A stretch of DNA of 64,000 nt, taken from CALJDF01 sp038121105 (GTDB taxonomy: Bacteria > Pseudomonadota > Alphaproteobacteria > SHVP01). The position numbers and the translations under genes are program-made. Below the pieces are notes generated by a model. It saw only the letters and a list, made by a program, of their open reading frames with translations, was not told the origin of the DNA and did no database searches. The DNA lies in NCBI GenBank assembly GCA_038121105.1, contig JAYONB010000014.1, positions 1-64,000 on the forward strand, written 5' to 3'. Below are positions 1-8,261 of this stretch, piece after piece; the stretch's first letter is position 1, and each line of letters starts with the position of its first letter.

Positions 1-19
1 TGTAACGTTTCCGGCTCAT
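1..19 (-). CDS. Start of a putative transposase orfA (partial)
   Basis: Only the first six codons (MSRKRY) are inside the window. The ATG at 17-19 is preceded by AAGGAGG with six bases between, an excellent ribosome binding site. The basic N-terminus matches the DNA-binding OrfA of IS3-type transposases, and the position just inside a probable IS terminus supports this. The rest of the protein is not visible, so the product is inferred from context. Confidence 0.4.
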
Positions 20-92
20 CTCTTCCTCCTTGCAAGGTCAGATTAGCCGGACTCTGTCATTCATCCTGGACCAGTTTTCAGGGGGCAGGTCA
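1..92 (-). mobile_element. Probable end of an IS3-family insertion sequence, cut by window edge
   Basis: Read on the minus strand from 92, the sequence begins TGACCTGCCCCC, which resembles the terminal repeat I recall for IS3-type elements. About 60 bases later comes a strong ribosome binding site (AAGGAGG, 26-32) and an ATG at 17-19 that opens a frame running out of the window. That arrangement, a terminus, a short leader and the transposase orfA, is typical of IS3 elements. The other end lies outside the window, so neither the inverted repeat pair nor a target duplication can be seen. Family assignment rests on the short terminus and is an inference. Confidence 0.5.
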
Positions 93-379
93 GACAAAGC
101 GGCGCTGAAGGACCTTGCAACAAAAAACTACTGACGCCCTATGTGAAGTGGCGGGCGGTGTACGACGCGATAGATGTGCACGGTCTCAGCGAGAGTCGGG
201 CGTGCCGCGGGCCCCTTTATCTGCTATGATCCTGGCTTGGGAGGACGCGCCCAACGGGTTCAGGGGCCGTGCCGGTGGCCGTAATTGGGGGGCATCGGGC
301 AAGCTACGACGGGAACACTAAACATCTACGCTCGGAAGCGCTCTTCCCGTGAACATTCACCTAAGCGGGCATTTAAATT
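93..379. other. Intergenic leader between IS end and purine permease
   Basis: This stretch has no convincing gene. A short open frame at 115-321 has no ribosome binding site and a composition of chance arginine and glycine codons. The segment 218-320 is G-rich with small potential hairpins (for example TGGG...CCCA at 238-253) and could be a 5' untranslated leader of the permease at 380. I looked for purine, guanidine and xanthine riboswitch cores and could not match any. Confidence 0.4.
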
Positions 380-1684
380 ATGAAATCATTTCTCGAACGC
401 CAGTTTGCGCTGAAGGCGCACGGCACCACTGTGGGCCGCGAAATTCTCGGCGGCATCGCGACCTTCCTGACGATGGCCTATATCATCGTCGTCAATCCGC
501 TGATCCTGCAGGACGCAGGCATGGACTTCGGCGCGGTGTTCACCGCGACCATCCTCGCTGCTGTCATTGGCACCTCAATCATGGGCCTGTGGGCCAACTG
601 GCCGGTGGCCATGGCGCCGGGCATGGGGCTCAATGCCTTCTTCACCTACGGAGTGGTGCTTGGCATGGGGCACAGCTGGGAGATCGCGCTGGGCGCGGTG
701 TTCTGCTCGGGCGTGCTGTTCGTCATTCTCAGCGCGACGAAGTTCCGCCAATGGATCATCGAGGCCGTGCCGATGAGCCTGCGCCTCGGCGTCGGCGCCG
801 GCATCGGCTTCTTCCTCGCAATCATCGGCCTGCGCAACGCCGGCATCGTGGTCGACAGCCCGGCTACCCTGGTCCAGCTTGGCGATCTGACCAGCGCTCC
901 GGCAGCGCTCGCCTGCCTCGGCTTCGTCATCATGCTGGTGCTGGACGCGCGCAAGGTACCGGGCGCGATCATCATCGGCATCCTGGCGATCACGGTGATC
1001 GGCCTGATCACAGGTGACGCCACTTGGGGCGGGGGCTCGTGGGCGCCGCCAAGCCTCGCGCCAACCTTCTTCGCGCTCGACATCGGCGGTGTATTTGAAC
1101 TCGGCCTCGTGCTAGTGGTGCTGACCTTCCTGTTTGTCGACTTCTTCGACACCGCCGGCACGCTGACCTCGGTCGCCAACATGGCGGACAAGGTGTCCGA
1201 AGATGGCAAGGTCGAGAACATCGGCCGCGCCGTGTTCTCCGATTCGATCGCCACCGTCGCCGGCAGCGTGCTCGGCACCAGCAACACGACGAGCTACATC
1301 GAATCGGGCGCCGGCATCAAGGAAGGCGGCCGCACCGGCCTGACCGCGATGACGACGGCGGTGCTTTTCCTCGCCTGCCTGTTCCTGGCGCCCTTGGCCA
1401 AGACCATCCCGGGCTGGGCGACCGCGCCAGCGCTGGTCTTCGTCGCGACCTTCTTTGCCGTCGGTCTCAAGGACCTCGCCTGGGACGACATCCGCGAATA
1501 CGGCCCGGCAGTGCTGGCCGCGCTAGTGATGCCGTTCACCTTCTCGATCGCCAACGGGATAGCGGTGGGCTTCATCACCTACGTCGTCGCCAACGCACTC
1601 ACGGGCCGCTCCCGCGACCTGCACCCGGCGATCATCATTCTCGCGATCGTGAGCATACTTTACTTCATCAGAAGCGTCTTTTAG
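380..1684 (+). CDS. NCS2 family purine permease (AzgA/GhxP-like)
   Basis: A 434-residue inner-membrane transporter of the nucleobase-cation symporter 2 family, AzgA branch. It should bring adenine, guanine or hypoxanthine into the cell with protons. The whole protein is hydrophobic helices. Family hallmarks are visible: a GREILGGIATFLTMAYIIVVNP start, the MAPGMGLNAFF segment near residue 78, FFDTAGTL near residue 255 and the TSNTTSYIESGAGI stretch near residue 305. Length fits the family. The ATG at 380 is the first one compatible with the conserved N-terminus. It stands alone, between an IS end and a small exported protein, but its substrate fits the nucleoside-salvage genes that follow. The exact base preference cannot be read from sequence. 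Confidence 0.9.
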   Translation: MKSFLERQFALKAHGTTVGREILGGIATFLTMAYIIVVNPLILQDAGMDFGAVFTATILAAVIGTSIMGLWANWPVAMAPGMGLNAFFTYGVVLGMGHSWEIALGAVFCSGVLFVILSATKFRQWIIEAVPMSLRLGVGAGIGFFLAIIGLRNAGIVVDSPATLVQLGDLTSAPAALACLGFVIMLVLDARKVPGAIIIGILAITVIGLITGDATWGGGSWAPPSLAPTFFALDIGGVFELGLVLVVLTFLFVDFFDTAGTLTSVANMADKVSEDGKVENIGRAVFSDSIATVAGSVLGTSNTTSYIESGAGIKEGGRTGLTAMTTAVLFLACLFLAPLAKTIPGWATAPALVFVATFFAVGLKDLAWDDIREYGPAVLAALVMPFTFSIANGIAVGFITYVVANALTGRSRDLHPAIIILAIVSILYFIRSVF

Positions 1685-1842
1685 GCCGCCAGCAGGCGTT
1701 CCATCTCGCCATAGCCGCGCCTACTGCAGCGGCGTGACGGGTGTCCTATTCGGAGACCGTTAGTGAACCAGAATGAGACAATTAAGGCGTGGTGCCCACT
1801 TGTTGGGGGCTGGGCCAGAGCTATCCCTAGATTGTGGAACCC

Positions 1843-2313
1843 CTAAGGCGCCCGTATCACGAGCTGGAGCGACACCGTCGCTTGGTTGCTGCCGTCTTCG
1901 CCGCCGTCTTTGGGTGGGGCGCTAATCTGCAGCGCACGGGGGCCTTGTGTGGCAGAGCCTTCAACCTCTGAAACCCGGCTAAGGACAGCACTGTTTCCAT
2001 CAAAATCAAGGACTTGGCCGCCATAAAGCAAATCAAATTCGAAGGCCTGTTCCTCGGTGACGTCGAGGTTCACGAGCACCAATTCATAGCCTTCGGCGGC
2101 ATTCGTGAAGACATCAAGAATCGCCAACAGCGCGTTTTCGAGGGGTTGGCTGTAGTCCCAATCGATGAAGGCCGTGTCGTCGACGATCGAGATTGCCGTC
2201 GTACCCTGGACGAAGCCCGTAATCGTGAGCGAATCCTGAGCCGACGCCGGCGCCAACGGGGCTGACAGCGAAGCCGCCATGACCAGTGCCAATGAGGTGC
2301 GCCGGACGATCAC
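1843..2313 (-). CDS. Small exported protein of unknown function
   Basis: A 156-residue protein with a clear signal peptide: basic start MIVRR, hydrophobic core, and a cleavage site after ASAQ near residue 26. The mature part is acidic and rich in beta-prone stretches and has no cysteine. It may be a periplasmic or surface beta-sandwich protein, but I do not recognise the family. The start is a GTG at 2311-2313 preceded by GAGGAG at good distance, and it fits the signal peptide exactly. It is divergent from the deacetylase gene at 2466. Real coding is supported by the signal peptide and the ribosome binding site; function is unknown. Confidence 0.6.
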   Translation of the reverse strand: MIVRRTSLALVMAASLSAPLAPASAQDSLTITGFVQGTTAISIVDDTAFIDWDYSQPLENALLAILDVFTNAAEGYELVLVNLDVTEEQAFEFDLLYGGQVLDFDGNSAVLSRVSEVEGSATQGPRALQISAPPKDGGEDGSNQATVSLQLVIRAP

Positions 2314-2465
2314 TCAAAGTCTCCTCTAAGACATCACCGATATTCACGCAGATGTCGTGCCAACCTTGAGCATCTGGGGTGAGGTCGCGTGCTGTCAAGC
2401 GCTCCGGCGATCTTGCACCAAAGGTCGTCGCGGTTTCTTCTAGGGAAAAGAGCAAGGAGCGATTT

Positions 2466-3335
2466 ATGAAACCCAGACGCACCGGCCCGTTTCCGTATGT
2501 TCCGGCTATCAGACGACCGCGGCTTCAATGGCCCAATGATGCCAAGGTGGCGCTGTGGGTCGCGCCGAACGTCGAGTTTTTCCCGTTCAACCAGCCGGTC
2601 CCGTTCGGGATTGGGATCAATCCCGATGTCCTGGCTTGGTCGCAAAGGGATTACGGTGGTCGCGTCGGCGTCTTCCGCGTGATGCAGGTGCTTGCAAAGC
2701 ACGGCATTCGAGCGACCGTCGCGCTGAACGCCGATGTTTGCGATGCGTACCCCGAATTCATCGAGGAAGCATGCAAGCTCGAGTGGGAGTTCATGGGGCA
2801 TGGCGAGACTAATTCCAACATGGTCGACACCATGGACTTGGGTGAACAGAAGCGCGTCATCGGCGCGACCTTCGACCGGATCGAAAAAGCCACCGGCAAG
2901 CGACCGCGGGGCTGGCTGAGCCCGGGGGTTCGAATGAACTGGGACACGCCGGACATCTTGATCGATGCCGGGTGCGAGTATTACTGCGACTTCGTCAACG
3001 ACGATCAGCCCTATCTGATGGACGTCGACGGCCGTCGGCTTGTCAACGTGCCGTATTCGTCCGAGATGAACGATCTTCCGGCGTTCATGCGGGCCAATCG
3101 TACCGCGGAAGAGTTCGCGACGATGATCAAGCGCCAATTCGACGTGCTGTATCGCGAGGGAGCCGAGTCCGGTCGCGTCATGTGCATTGCGTTGCACCCA
3201 TTCTTGATTGGCGTGCCGCACCGGATCGACGCGCTCGACGACGCGCTTTCCTATATTTGCGGCCACGCAGGCGTGTGGCGTGCGACCGCCTCGGAGATCC
3301 TCGACGCCTACCTCGCGACCGATCCTTCGGTCTGA
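2466..3335 (+). CDS. Polysaccharide deacetylase-like (NodB/PuuE fold) hydrolase
   Basis: A 289-residue protein of the carbohydrate esterase 4 fold, closest in style to the PuuE-type allantoinase branch rather than to chitin or peptidoglycan deacetylases. Evidence: MGHGETNS near residue 115 in place of the metal-binding HSxxHP motif, RGWLSPG near residue 150, and ALHPFLIGVPHR near residue 242, which supplies the late His. The usual first motif TFDDG is replaced by VAPNVEFF, so the normal base Asp is absent or shifted. There is no signal peptide, so it is cytoplasmic. The ATG at 2466 has AAGGAG six bases upstream; an upstream in-frame ATG at 2379 lacks one. Its 3' end overlaps the opposing glycosyltransferase by 28 bases. 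Ureide or amide hydrolysis would fit the purine context, as an inference. Confidence 0.75.
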   Translation: MKPRRTGPFPYVPAIRRPRLQWPNDAKVALWVAPNVEFFPFNQPVPFGIGINPDVLAWSQRDYGGRVGVFRVMQVLAKHGIRATVALNADVCDAYPEFIEEACKLEWEFMGHGETNSNMVDTMDLGEQKRVIGATFDRIEKATGKRPRGWLSPGVRMNWDTPDILIDAGCEYYCDFVNDDQPYLMDVDGRRLVNVPYSSEMNDLPAFMRANRTAEEFATMIKRQFDVLYREGAESGRVMCIALHPFLIGVPHRIDALDDALSYICGHAGVWRATASEILDAYLATDPSV

Positions 3336-4585
3336 CCGGACGGTCGGGCCAGGGATAACCATACGGGGACGAGGTCTTGCGCGACCGCGTCTGCCCACGA
3401 TAGCGCGTGGCTTTGCACCCAGGTGCGGGCCGCGCGCCCCATGGCAGTGCGTGCGGCGTCATCGGCCAGAAGACGACTGATCGCGCGGGCCCATGTGGCC
3501 GAGGTTTGATCCGCAACGACGAGCCCGTCGATGCCGTTCTTGGCGACGTGGCGGGTCGTGGCCTGACCCGCGGCGACCAGGACCGGTAGACCGGATGCTT
3601 TGGCTTCGATCACGACATTGCCCCAAGTCTCGAATTGGGCGGGAAAGGCCAGCAGGTCGGCGCTGGCGAAGATCGGGGGCATGTCGCCGTGCGGCAGAAC
3701 TCCGGTCAACGTAGCGTCGTCGCCGAGCAGCGCGGTGATTCGATCGGCATCGCGACCGGTACCGACGAACAGCCCGTGGACTGCGTCGCCTTGGGTCACC
3801 AATATCTTCAATGCCTCGGTAACAAGCATCGCATTCTTGGAGGCATCCAGCCTGCCGACAAAGAGAACGATCCGACGATCGGGCGGAATCCCGAACCGCC
3901 GTTGCAATGCGTCGGGAGCGCGGTGTGCCGGGTCGAAGGCGCCACGCATGATGCCCCGGCGCAGTGTGGCCAGTTTTTCGGGCGGCACGTGGGCGCGTGG
4001 TGGCAGGTTGCCGGGCTCGAAAACCAGGACCCGATCGGCGCGGCGCAGTTGGCGGATGAGGGTTCCGTTGAGGAGCCCGAAAATCCACCGATCCGTCTTC
4101 AGAAATTGGATTAAGAAAAATTTACTAAACCATTGTCCAAAAATGCCTTCTGCGATCTCTGGCCAGTAAATTCGGCTAAATTCAGGCTGCAGCGTGTGGA
4201 TTGAATAGACCAATGGCTTTTGGTGTTTTTGGGCGACCCGCCGGGCGGTGGCGCCGAAGCAAAAAAAGTCGGTGGTATGGAGGACGTCATGGCGAGTTAG
4301 GAGGCTCGCCAGGGTCCGATTGTGGGGGCCGATGTCGGCATGGCCGCCGCCTTGGCGCAAGCGGAGTTTTCGGGTGGAGAGCGCACCGGGCACGATCTCG
4401 TAGCGCACGTTGTCGGCAACGGAAATCGTTTGGCGCGGTCCTAGAAAATAGACGGTGAGGTCGATGGCGTCGTGCCCGGCGGTCGCTTCGGCGTAGTGCT
4501 TCCAGACGTTGACGTGACCGCTGGCAGCGGCATCGAACTCGAGGTTGACCAAAACGCCGACGCTGATTCGTTGGCGCGATGTCAC
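3308..4585 (-). CDS. Family 4 glycosyltransferase
   Basis: A 425-residue GT-B glycosyltransferase. The N-terminal half has the acceptor-side Rossmann domain, and the C-terminal half has the donor site with VLFVGRLDASKN near residue 247 and the EX7E motif in FETWGNVVIEAKASG near residue 338. It likely adds a sugar to a lipid or envelope glycan at the inner face of the membrane. The start is GTG at 4583-4585, overlapping the TGA of the DUF374 gene in a GTGA junction, which signals translational coupling. A longer frame runs upstream to 5497 but is out of frame with real genes there. It is the last gene of the deoC operon, although its role looks unrelated to nucleosides. Acceptor and donor are unknown. 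Confidence 0.8.
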   Translation of the reverse strand: MTSRQRISVGVLVNLEFDAAASGHVNVWKHYAEATAGHDAIDLTVYFLGPRQTISVADNVRYEIVPGALSTRKLRLRQGGGHADIGPHNRTLASLLTRHDVLHTTDFFCFGATARRVAQKHQKPLVYSIHTLQPEFSRIYWPEIAEGIFGQWFSKFFLIQFLKTDRWIFGLLNGTLIRQLRRADRVLVFEPGNLPPRAHVPPEKLATLRRGIMRGAFDPAHRAPDALQRRFGIPPDRRIVLFVGRLDASKNAMLVTEALKILVTQGDAVHGLFVGTGRDADRITALLGDDATLTGVLPHGDMPPIFASADLLAFPAQFETWGNVVIEAKASGLPVLVAAGQATTRHVAKNGIDGLVVADQTSATWARAISRLLADDAARTAMGRAARTWVQSHALSWADAVAQDLVPVWLSLARPSGQTEGSVAR

Positions 4586-5286
4586 CGTGCGTCCCTGGGG
4601 TCGGTGTCGTCGACGCCGCACAGGCGGTCGGCCTCTTGGGTCAAACGGATGAGGCTTTGTTCCAGCTCCAACCGTTTGGTCTCGATGGTGTCCTCGTCGG
4701 CATCGCGCGGCACGTCGATCGGGGCACCCCAATTGATGACGCCGCGCCCGAACGGGTAGGGAATGACGGTGCCATCCCAACCCGCCATCCGACGGCGCGG
4801 CCGTGCGCCGTATGAGGTTGGCAGGATCGGCACCTGAGCAAGGCGGGCGAGGTCGATGATGCCGCGCTTCGCCCGCATGGCGGGGCCGTGGGGGCCGTCG
4901 GGGGTGATGGCTGTATATTCGCCGGCGCGCAATACCTTGACCATGGCGCGGGTCGCGTCGTGCCCGCCGTGAAGTGCGGAGCCCCGAATCGAGGCTTGGC
5001 CGAACCGCGCGATGATATCGACGATCAATTCGGTATCGGCCCCGCGAGCGGCGATGAGCATGTTCATTTTGACGTCGCGGCGCCAGTTGGTCGGCATCAT
5101 CAACAGCCGCGCGTGCCAGAATGCCCCGATGAAGGGGGCTTTGCGGTCCCAGAAACCTTGTGGGATAGCGAGATTGTCGACCTGCCAAGACCCGGTGGCT
5201 CGGACGAGTCGAATGTAGCCGGCGCCGAGGTGCGAGACCGCCGCACGCAGCCGCGGCCGTTCTGCGATCGCGGAGACTAGGCCCAT
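4582..5286 (-). CDS. DUF374 lysophospholipid acyltransferase-like protein
   Basis: A 234-residue member of the DUF374 family, a branch of the PlsC/LPLAT acyltransferase superfamily common in alphaproteobacteria and often near lipid A or KDO genes. Visible hallmarks are the FWHARLLMMP segment near residue 50 and the ITPDGPHGPAMRAKRGI block near residue 125, which is the most conserved part of the family. It probably acts at the cytoplasmic membrane on a lipid substrate that is not known. The ATG at 5284-5286 shares one base with the stop of the upstream TrpF-like gene (TAATG), and its own stop overlaps the glycosyltransferase start. The pair with the glycosyltransferase suggests a shared envelope-lipid task. 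Confidence 0.8.
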   Translation of the reverse strand: MGLVSAIAERPRLRAAVSHLGAGYIRLVRATGSWQVDNLAIPQGFWDRKAPFIGAFWHARLLMMPTNWRRDVKMNMLIAARGADTELIVDIIARFGQASIRGSALHGGHDATRAMVKVLRAGEYTAITPDGPHGPAMRAKRGIIDLARLAQVPILPTSYGARPRRRMAGWDGTVIPYPFGRGVINWGAPIDVPRDADEDTIETKRLELEQSLIRLTQEADRLCGVDDTDPRDAR

Positions 5287-5948
5287 TATCGGGCCTGGCG
5301 GACGGCCTCGATGAAGGCCGCCAGTTTGTCCGCATCGAGGCGGTCGTCGGTGCGTACGCCCGAACAAAGATCAAGGCCAAAGGGACGTGTCGCGGCAATC
5401 GCTTTTGCGGCATTGCCCTGATTGAGGCCGCCGGCGAGAAACACCGGCACATCGACCCTTTCGATGAGTTGCCGCGAGACCTCCCAGTTGTGAACACGCC
5501 CGGTGCCGCCGAGCTCTTTCACCGCGAGATCGGGATTGCCGGAGTCCAACAGAAGCGCATCGACATCATGTTGGATCGCGCGGGCTTCTTCGATGGTGCG
5601 GTCGTCGCGCACGTGAAGTACTTGCACAAGCGACACGCCCGGTAGGGCTTTGCGAAGCTTGGCGTGGCTACCCTCGGGCAATGTGTCGACGAGCTGTAGG
5701 GTGTTCACGCCGCAGCGGCGTTGCTGTTCGATGATGACGTCGGTGTCTTGATGGCTCGTGAGGAGAAAGGTTGCGACGGGCGGCGGGACGCACCTTGCGA
5801 TGTCGTGGATAAGGCTCTCGTCGATGACGCCCGGGCCGCTGGGCATGTGCGAGACAAGACCCAATGCGTCGGCGCCGAGGCGGACGGCCGTCGTCGCCTC
5901 CTCGACGCTGGAGATGCAGCAGACCTTGATACGAACGCGGACGCTCAT
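5286..5948 (-). CDS. Phosphoribosylanthranilate isomerase-like (TrpF family) protein
   Basis: A 220-residue TIM-barrel protein of the TrpF family. It keeps a KVCCISS start where TrpF has KICGIT with its catalytic Cys, LLLDSGN near residue 133 with the catalytic Asp, GGTGRVHNW near residue 148 for phosphate binding, LAGGLN near residue 170 and the CSGVRTDD end. TrpF turns phosphoribosylanthranilate into CdRP in tryptophan synthesis. Here no trp gene is near; it sits in a nucleoside-catabolism operon, three bases after the add stop and coupled to DUF374. KVCC instead of KICG and CSGV instead of SSGV mark it as divergent. It may act on another phosphoribosyl compound; that is inference. Confidence 0.7.
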   Translation of the reverse strand: MSVRVRIKVCCISSVEEATTAVRLGADALGLVSHMPSGPGVIDESLIHDIARCVPPPVATFLLTSHQDTDVIIEQQRRCGVNTLQLVDTLPEGSHAKLRKALPGVSLVQVLHVRDDRTIEEARAIQHDVDALLLDSGNPDLAVKELGGTGRVHNWEVSRQLIERVDVPVFLAGGLNQGNAAKAIAATRPFGLDLCSGVRTDDRLDADKLAAFIEAVRQAR

Positions 5949-5951
5949 CGG

Positions 5952-6926
5952 TTAGGCGAGGTCCGGCGCGGCAAGCAGCCTCGCCTTGGTGTCGGGATCG
6001 GCGAACGATGCGGCGATTGCGGCCTTGGTGATGCCGTGCAGTTGATCGGTGGTCAGGCCGATGACCGATTCGGCTTGGTCATATTCGTTGCCGACGCTGG
6101 TGGCGAAGTAAGGCGGGTCGTCGGCGTTTAGCGAGACGGTGACGCCGGCGGCGATAAGGTCGCGGATGGGGTGCGCTTCAAGCGATTCGTAAAGGCCGGT
6201 GGCGACGTTGCTGCCGGGGCAAACCTCAAGCGCCACGCCGCGAGCGACAATGTCGGCGACCAGATCGGGGTCTTCGATCGCGCGCACGCCATGGCCAAGA
6301 CGTTGAACGGGGAGGGTTTCTAGCGCTTCGCGAATGCGATCCGGGCCGGCCCATTCGCCCGCGTGTACCGTGCAAGGCAGGCCCGCGGCCGCGACATAGT
6401 TGTAGGCATCGGCGAACTGCGCCGGCGGCCAGTTGGCTTCGTCGCCCCCCATGCCGAACCCGACGGTGATATCGCTGGGGTTGGCCACGACTTGGCGGGC
6501 CACCTCCATGGCCCGTTCGGTGCCGAAGTGGCGGACGCAGGTGACGATCAACCGGCCCTCGATACCGTGGTCGCGTTTGGCATCGACAATGCCCGCCGTG
6601 ATGCCTTCGAGGTGGTCGCGGTAGGTCATGCCGGCCTCGGCGGCATGGTCGGGCGATGACATAACCTCGACATAGATCGCGCCTTCGGCGGCACACGACG
6701 CGAGGTATTCGTATGTGACGTCGCGATAGTCTTCCGGGGTGCGGATAACGCTGGAGGCCATGTCGTAGACTTCCAAGAAATGGATGAAGTCCCGCCAATG
6801 AAAAGTGCCGTCGTCGTGGAACATATCGGGCGGCAGGTCGATGCCGTTGCGCGCGCCCAGACGCCGGACAAGATCGGGTGGCGTCGTGCCTTCGAGATGG
6901 ACGTGAAGTTCGGCCTTTGGAATCAC
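5952..6926 (-). CDS. add: Adenosine deaminase
   Basis: A 324-residue zinc enzyme that deaminates adenosine and deoxyadenosine to inosine and deoxyinosine. The metal ligands and catalytic residues are in place: ELHVHLEG at residues 5-12 (HxH), HAGEW near residue 184, the LGHGVR motif near residue 211, and NADDPPYF near residue 268. Length is close to the bacterial enzyme. The start is GTG at 6924-6926, overlapping the TGA of deoA in a GTGA junction; the conserved HVHLEG motif lies immediately after it, which rules out a longer start. It supplies inosine for PunA, encoded in the neighbouring operon. Confidence 0.92.
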   Translation of the reverse strand: MIPKAELHVHLEGTTPPDLVRRLGARNGIDLPPDMFHDDGTFHWRDFIHFLEVYDMASSVIRTPEDYRDVTYEYLASCAAEGAIYVEVMSSPDHAAEAGMTYRDHLEGITAGIVDAKRDHGIEGRLIVTCVRHFGTERAMEVARQVVANPSDITVGFGMGGDEANWPPAQFADAYNYVAAAGLPCTVHAGEWAGPDRIREALETLPVQRLGHGVRAIEDPDLVADIVARGVALEVCPGSNVATGLYESLEAHPIRDLIAAGVTVSLNADDPPYFATSVGNEYDQAESVIGLTTDQLHGITKAAIAASFADPDTKARLLAAPDLA

Positions 6927-8251
6927 GGCGCCACGCGGTCTCGCACGATAGGGCGCGTGTCGCCGGAGGTATCGCCGATCGCGACCGCGTCTTTGACGAG
7001 GGCCGCGACCCTTGTGGCGTCGTCTTCGTTGGCGGCGTGGATGACACACAGTGGATTGTCGGTACCGACACTGGCACCGATGCCAACCATGTCGGAAAGC
7101 CCGACCGAATAGTCGATGGTGTCGTCGGCACGGCGTCGGCCGCCGCCCAGTTCCATCACCGCGAGGCCGAGACGGCGGGTATCCATGCCGGTCACGATGC
7201 CCGGCGCCACCGGTGTCACGGGTTTCTGAACCGCGGCCGCCGGAAGATGCTTGCCGGGCGCCTCGATGATGTCGCCAGGGCCGCCGAGGCCTGCACACAT
7301 GCGGGCGAACCGGTCGGCGGCGCGGCCGGAAGACAACGCTTCTTCGGCCATGGCGCGACCGGCGTCGATATCCGTTGCGAGCTTGCCGATGACCAGCAGT
7401 TCCGCACACAGCGCCATGGTGACGTCGTGCAGACGCGGGTCTCGGGCGCGGCCGGTGAGGTGATCGACGGTTTCTCGAATCTCCAACGCGTTGCCCGCTG
7501 TGGTGCCGAGAACCTGATCCATATCGGTAATCAGCGCCGTGCACGGCAGCCCGGCGCCGTTGGCGACCGAAGTGATGCTTTGGGCGAGGTCGCGCGCCAT
7601 CTCCGGTTCGGCGGCAAAAGCGCCGTTGCCGGTTTTGATGTCCATGACCAGGCCATCGAGTCCTGCCGCCAACTTTTTGGATAGGATCGAGGCGGTTATC
7701 AGTGGGATCGATTCCACGGTCGCGGTGACGTCGCGGATGGCGTAGAGCCGACCGTCGGCAGGTGCGAGGTCGGCGGTTTGACCGATGATCGCGCAGCCGG
7801 CTTTAGCGACGATGTGCTTGAACATGCGGAGGTCGGGCTGCGTGTTGTAGCCCGGAATCGAATCCAGCTTATCGAGCGTACCGCCGGTATGGCCCAAGCC
7901 GCGGCCTGAGATCATCGGCACGACCCCGCCGCAGGCCGCGATCACCGGGCCGAGGATCAAGCTGACTTTGTCGCCGACACCGCCGGTGGAATGCTTGTCC
8001 AGCGCAGGGCCGGGCAAGTCGACGCCGGACCAATCGACGACCGAACCCGAATCGCGCATCGCCAGGGTGAGCGCGACGCATTCGTCCATCGACATGCCTT
8101 GGAAGAATACAGCCATGGCGAAGGCGGCCGCCTGACCTTCCGACAAGTCCCGATCGGTGAGGCCTTCGACCATGAATTGGATTTCATCGACGGTGAGGGT
8201 CTCGCCGTCGCGTTTGCGGCGGATGATTTCTTGCGGGAAAAAGACGGTCAT
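6923..8251 (-). CDS. deoA: Thymidine phosphorylase
   Basis: A 442-residue enzyme that phosphorolyses thymidine and deoxyuridine to the base and deoxyribose-1-phosphate. It matches E. coli DeoA in length. The family signature is clear near residues 83-135: DKHSTGGVGDKVSL followed by SGRGLGHTGGTLDKL. The N-terminal helical domain (IIRRKRDGETLTVDEIQ) and the C-terminal alpha/beta lobe are complete. The ATG at 8249-8251 lies ten bases after the ALDH stop. A longer frame upstream runs into the ALDH gene and is not used. Its stop overlaps the add start by four bases. The product needs DeoB, not seen in the window, before DeoC can use it. Confidence 0.95.
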   Translation of the reverse strand: MTVFFPQEIIRRKRDGETLTVDEIQFMVEGLTDRDLSEGQAAAFAMAVFFQGMSMDECVALTLAMRDSGSVVDWSGVDLPGPALDKHSTGGVGDKVSLILGPVIAACGGVVPMISGRGLGHTGGTLDKLDSIPGYNTQPDLRMFKHIVAKAGCAIIGQTADLAPADGRLYAIRDVTATVESIPLITASILSKKLAAGLDGLVMDIKTGNGAFAAEPEMARDLAQSITSVANGAGLPCTALITDMDQVLGTTAGNALEIRETVDHLTGRARDPRLHDVTMALCAELLVIGKLATDIDAGRAMAEEALSSGRAADRFARMCAGLGGPGDIIEAPGKHLPAAAVQKPVTPVAPGIVTGMDTRRLGLAVMELGGGRRRADDTIDYSVGLSDMVGIGASVGTDNPLCVIHAANEDDATRVAALVKDAVAIGDTSGDTRPIVRDRVAP

Positions 8252-8261
8252 TGGTGGTCGG

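Noticed and set aside
93..379. Purine or guanidine riboswitch upstream of the NCS2 permease
   Set aside because: The leader can form small hairpins, but I could not match the conserved core of any purine, xanthine, guanidine or PRPP riboswitch. A covariance-model search would be decisive.
4586..5497. Upstream extension giving a 729-residue glycosyltransferase
   Set aside because: It reads the DUF374 and TrpF-like genes in the wrong frame; the GTG at 4585 overlapping the DUF374 stop explains the glycosyltransferase fully.
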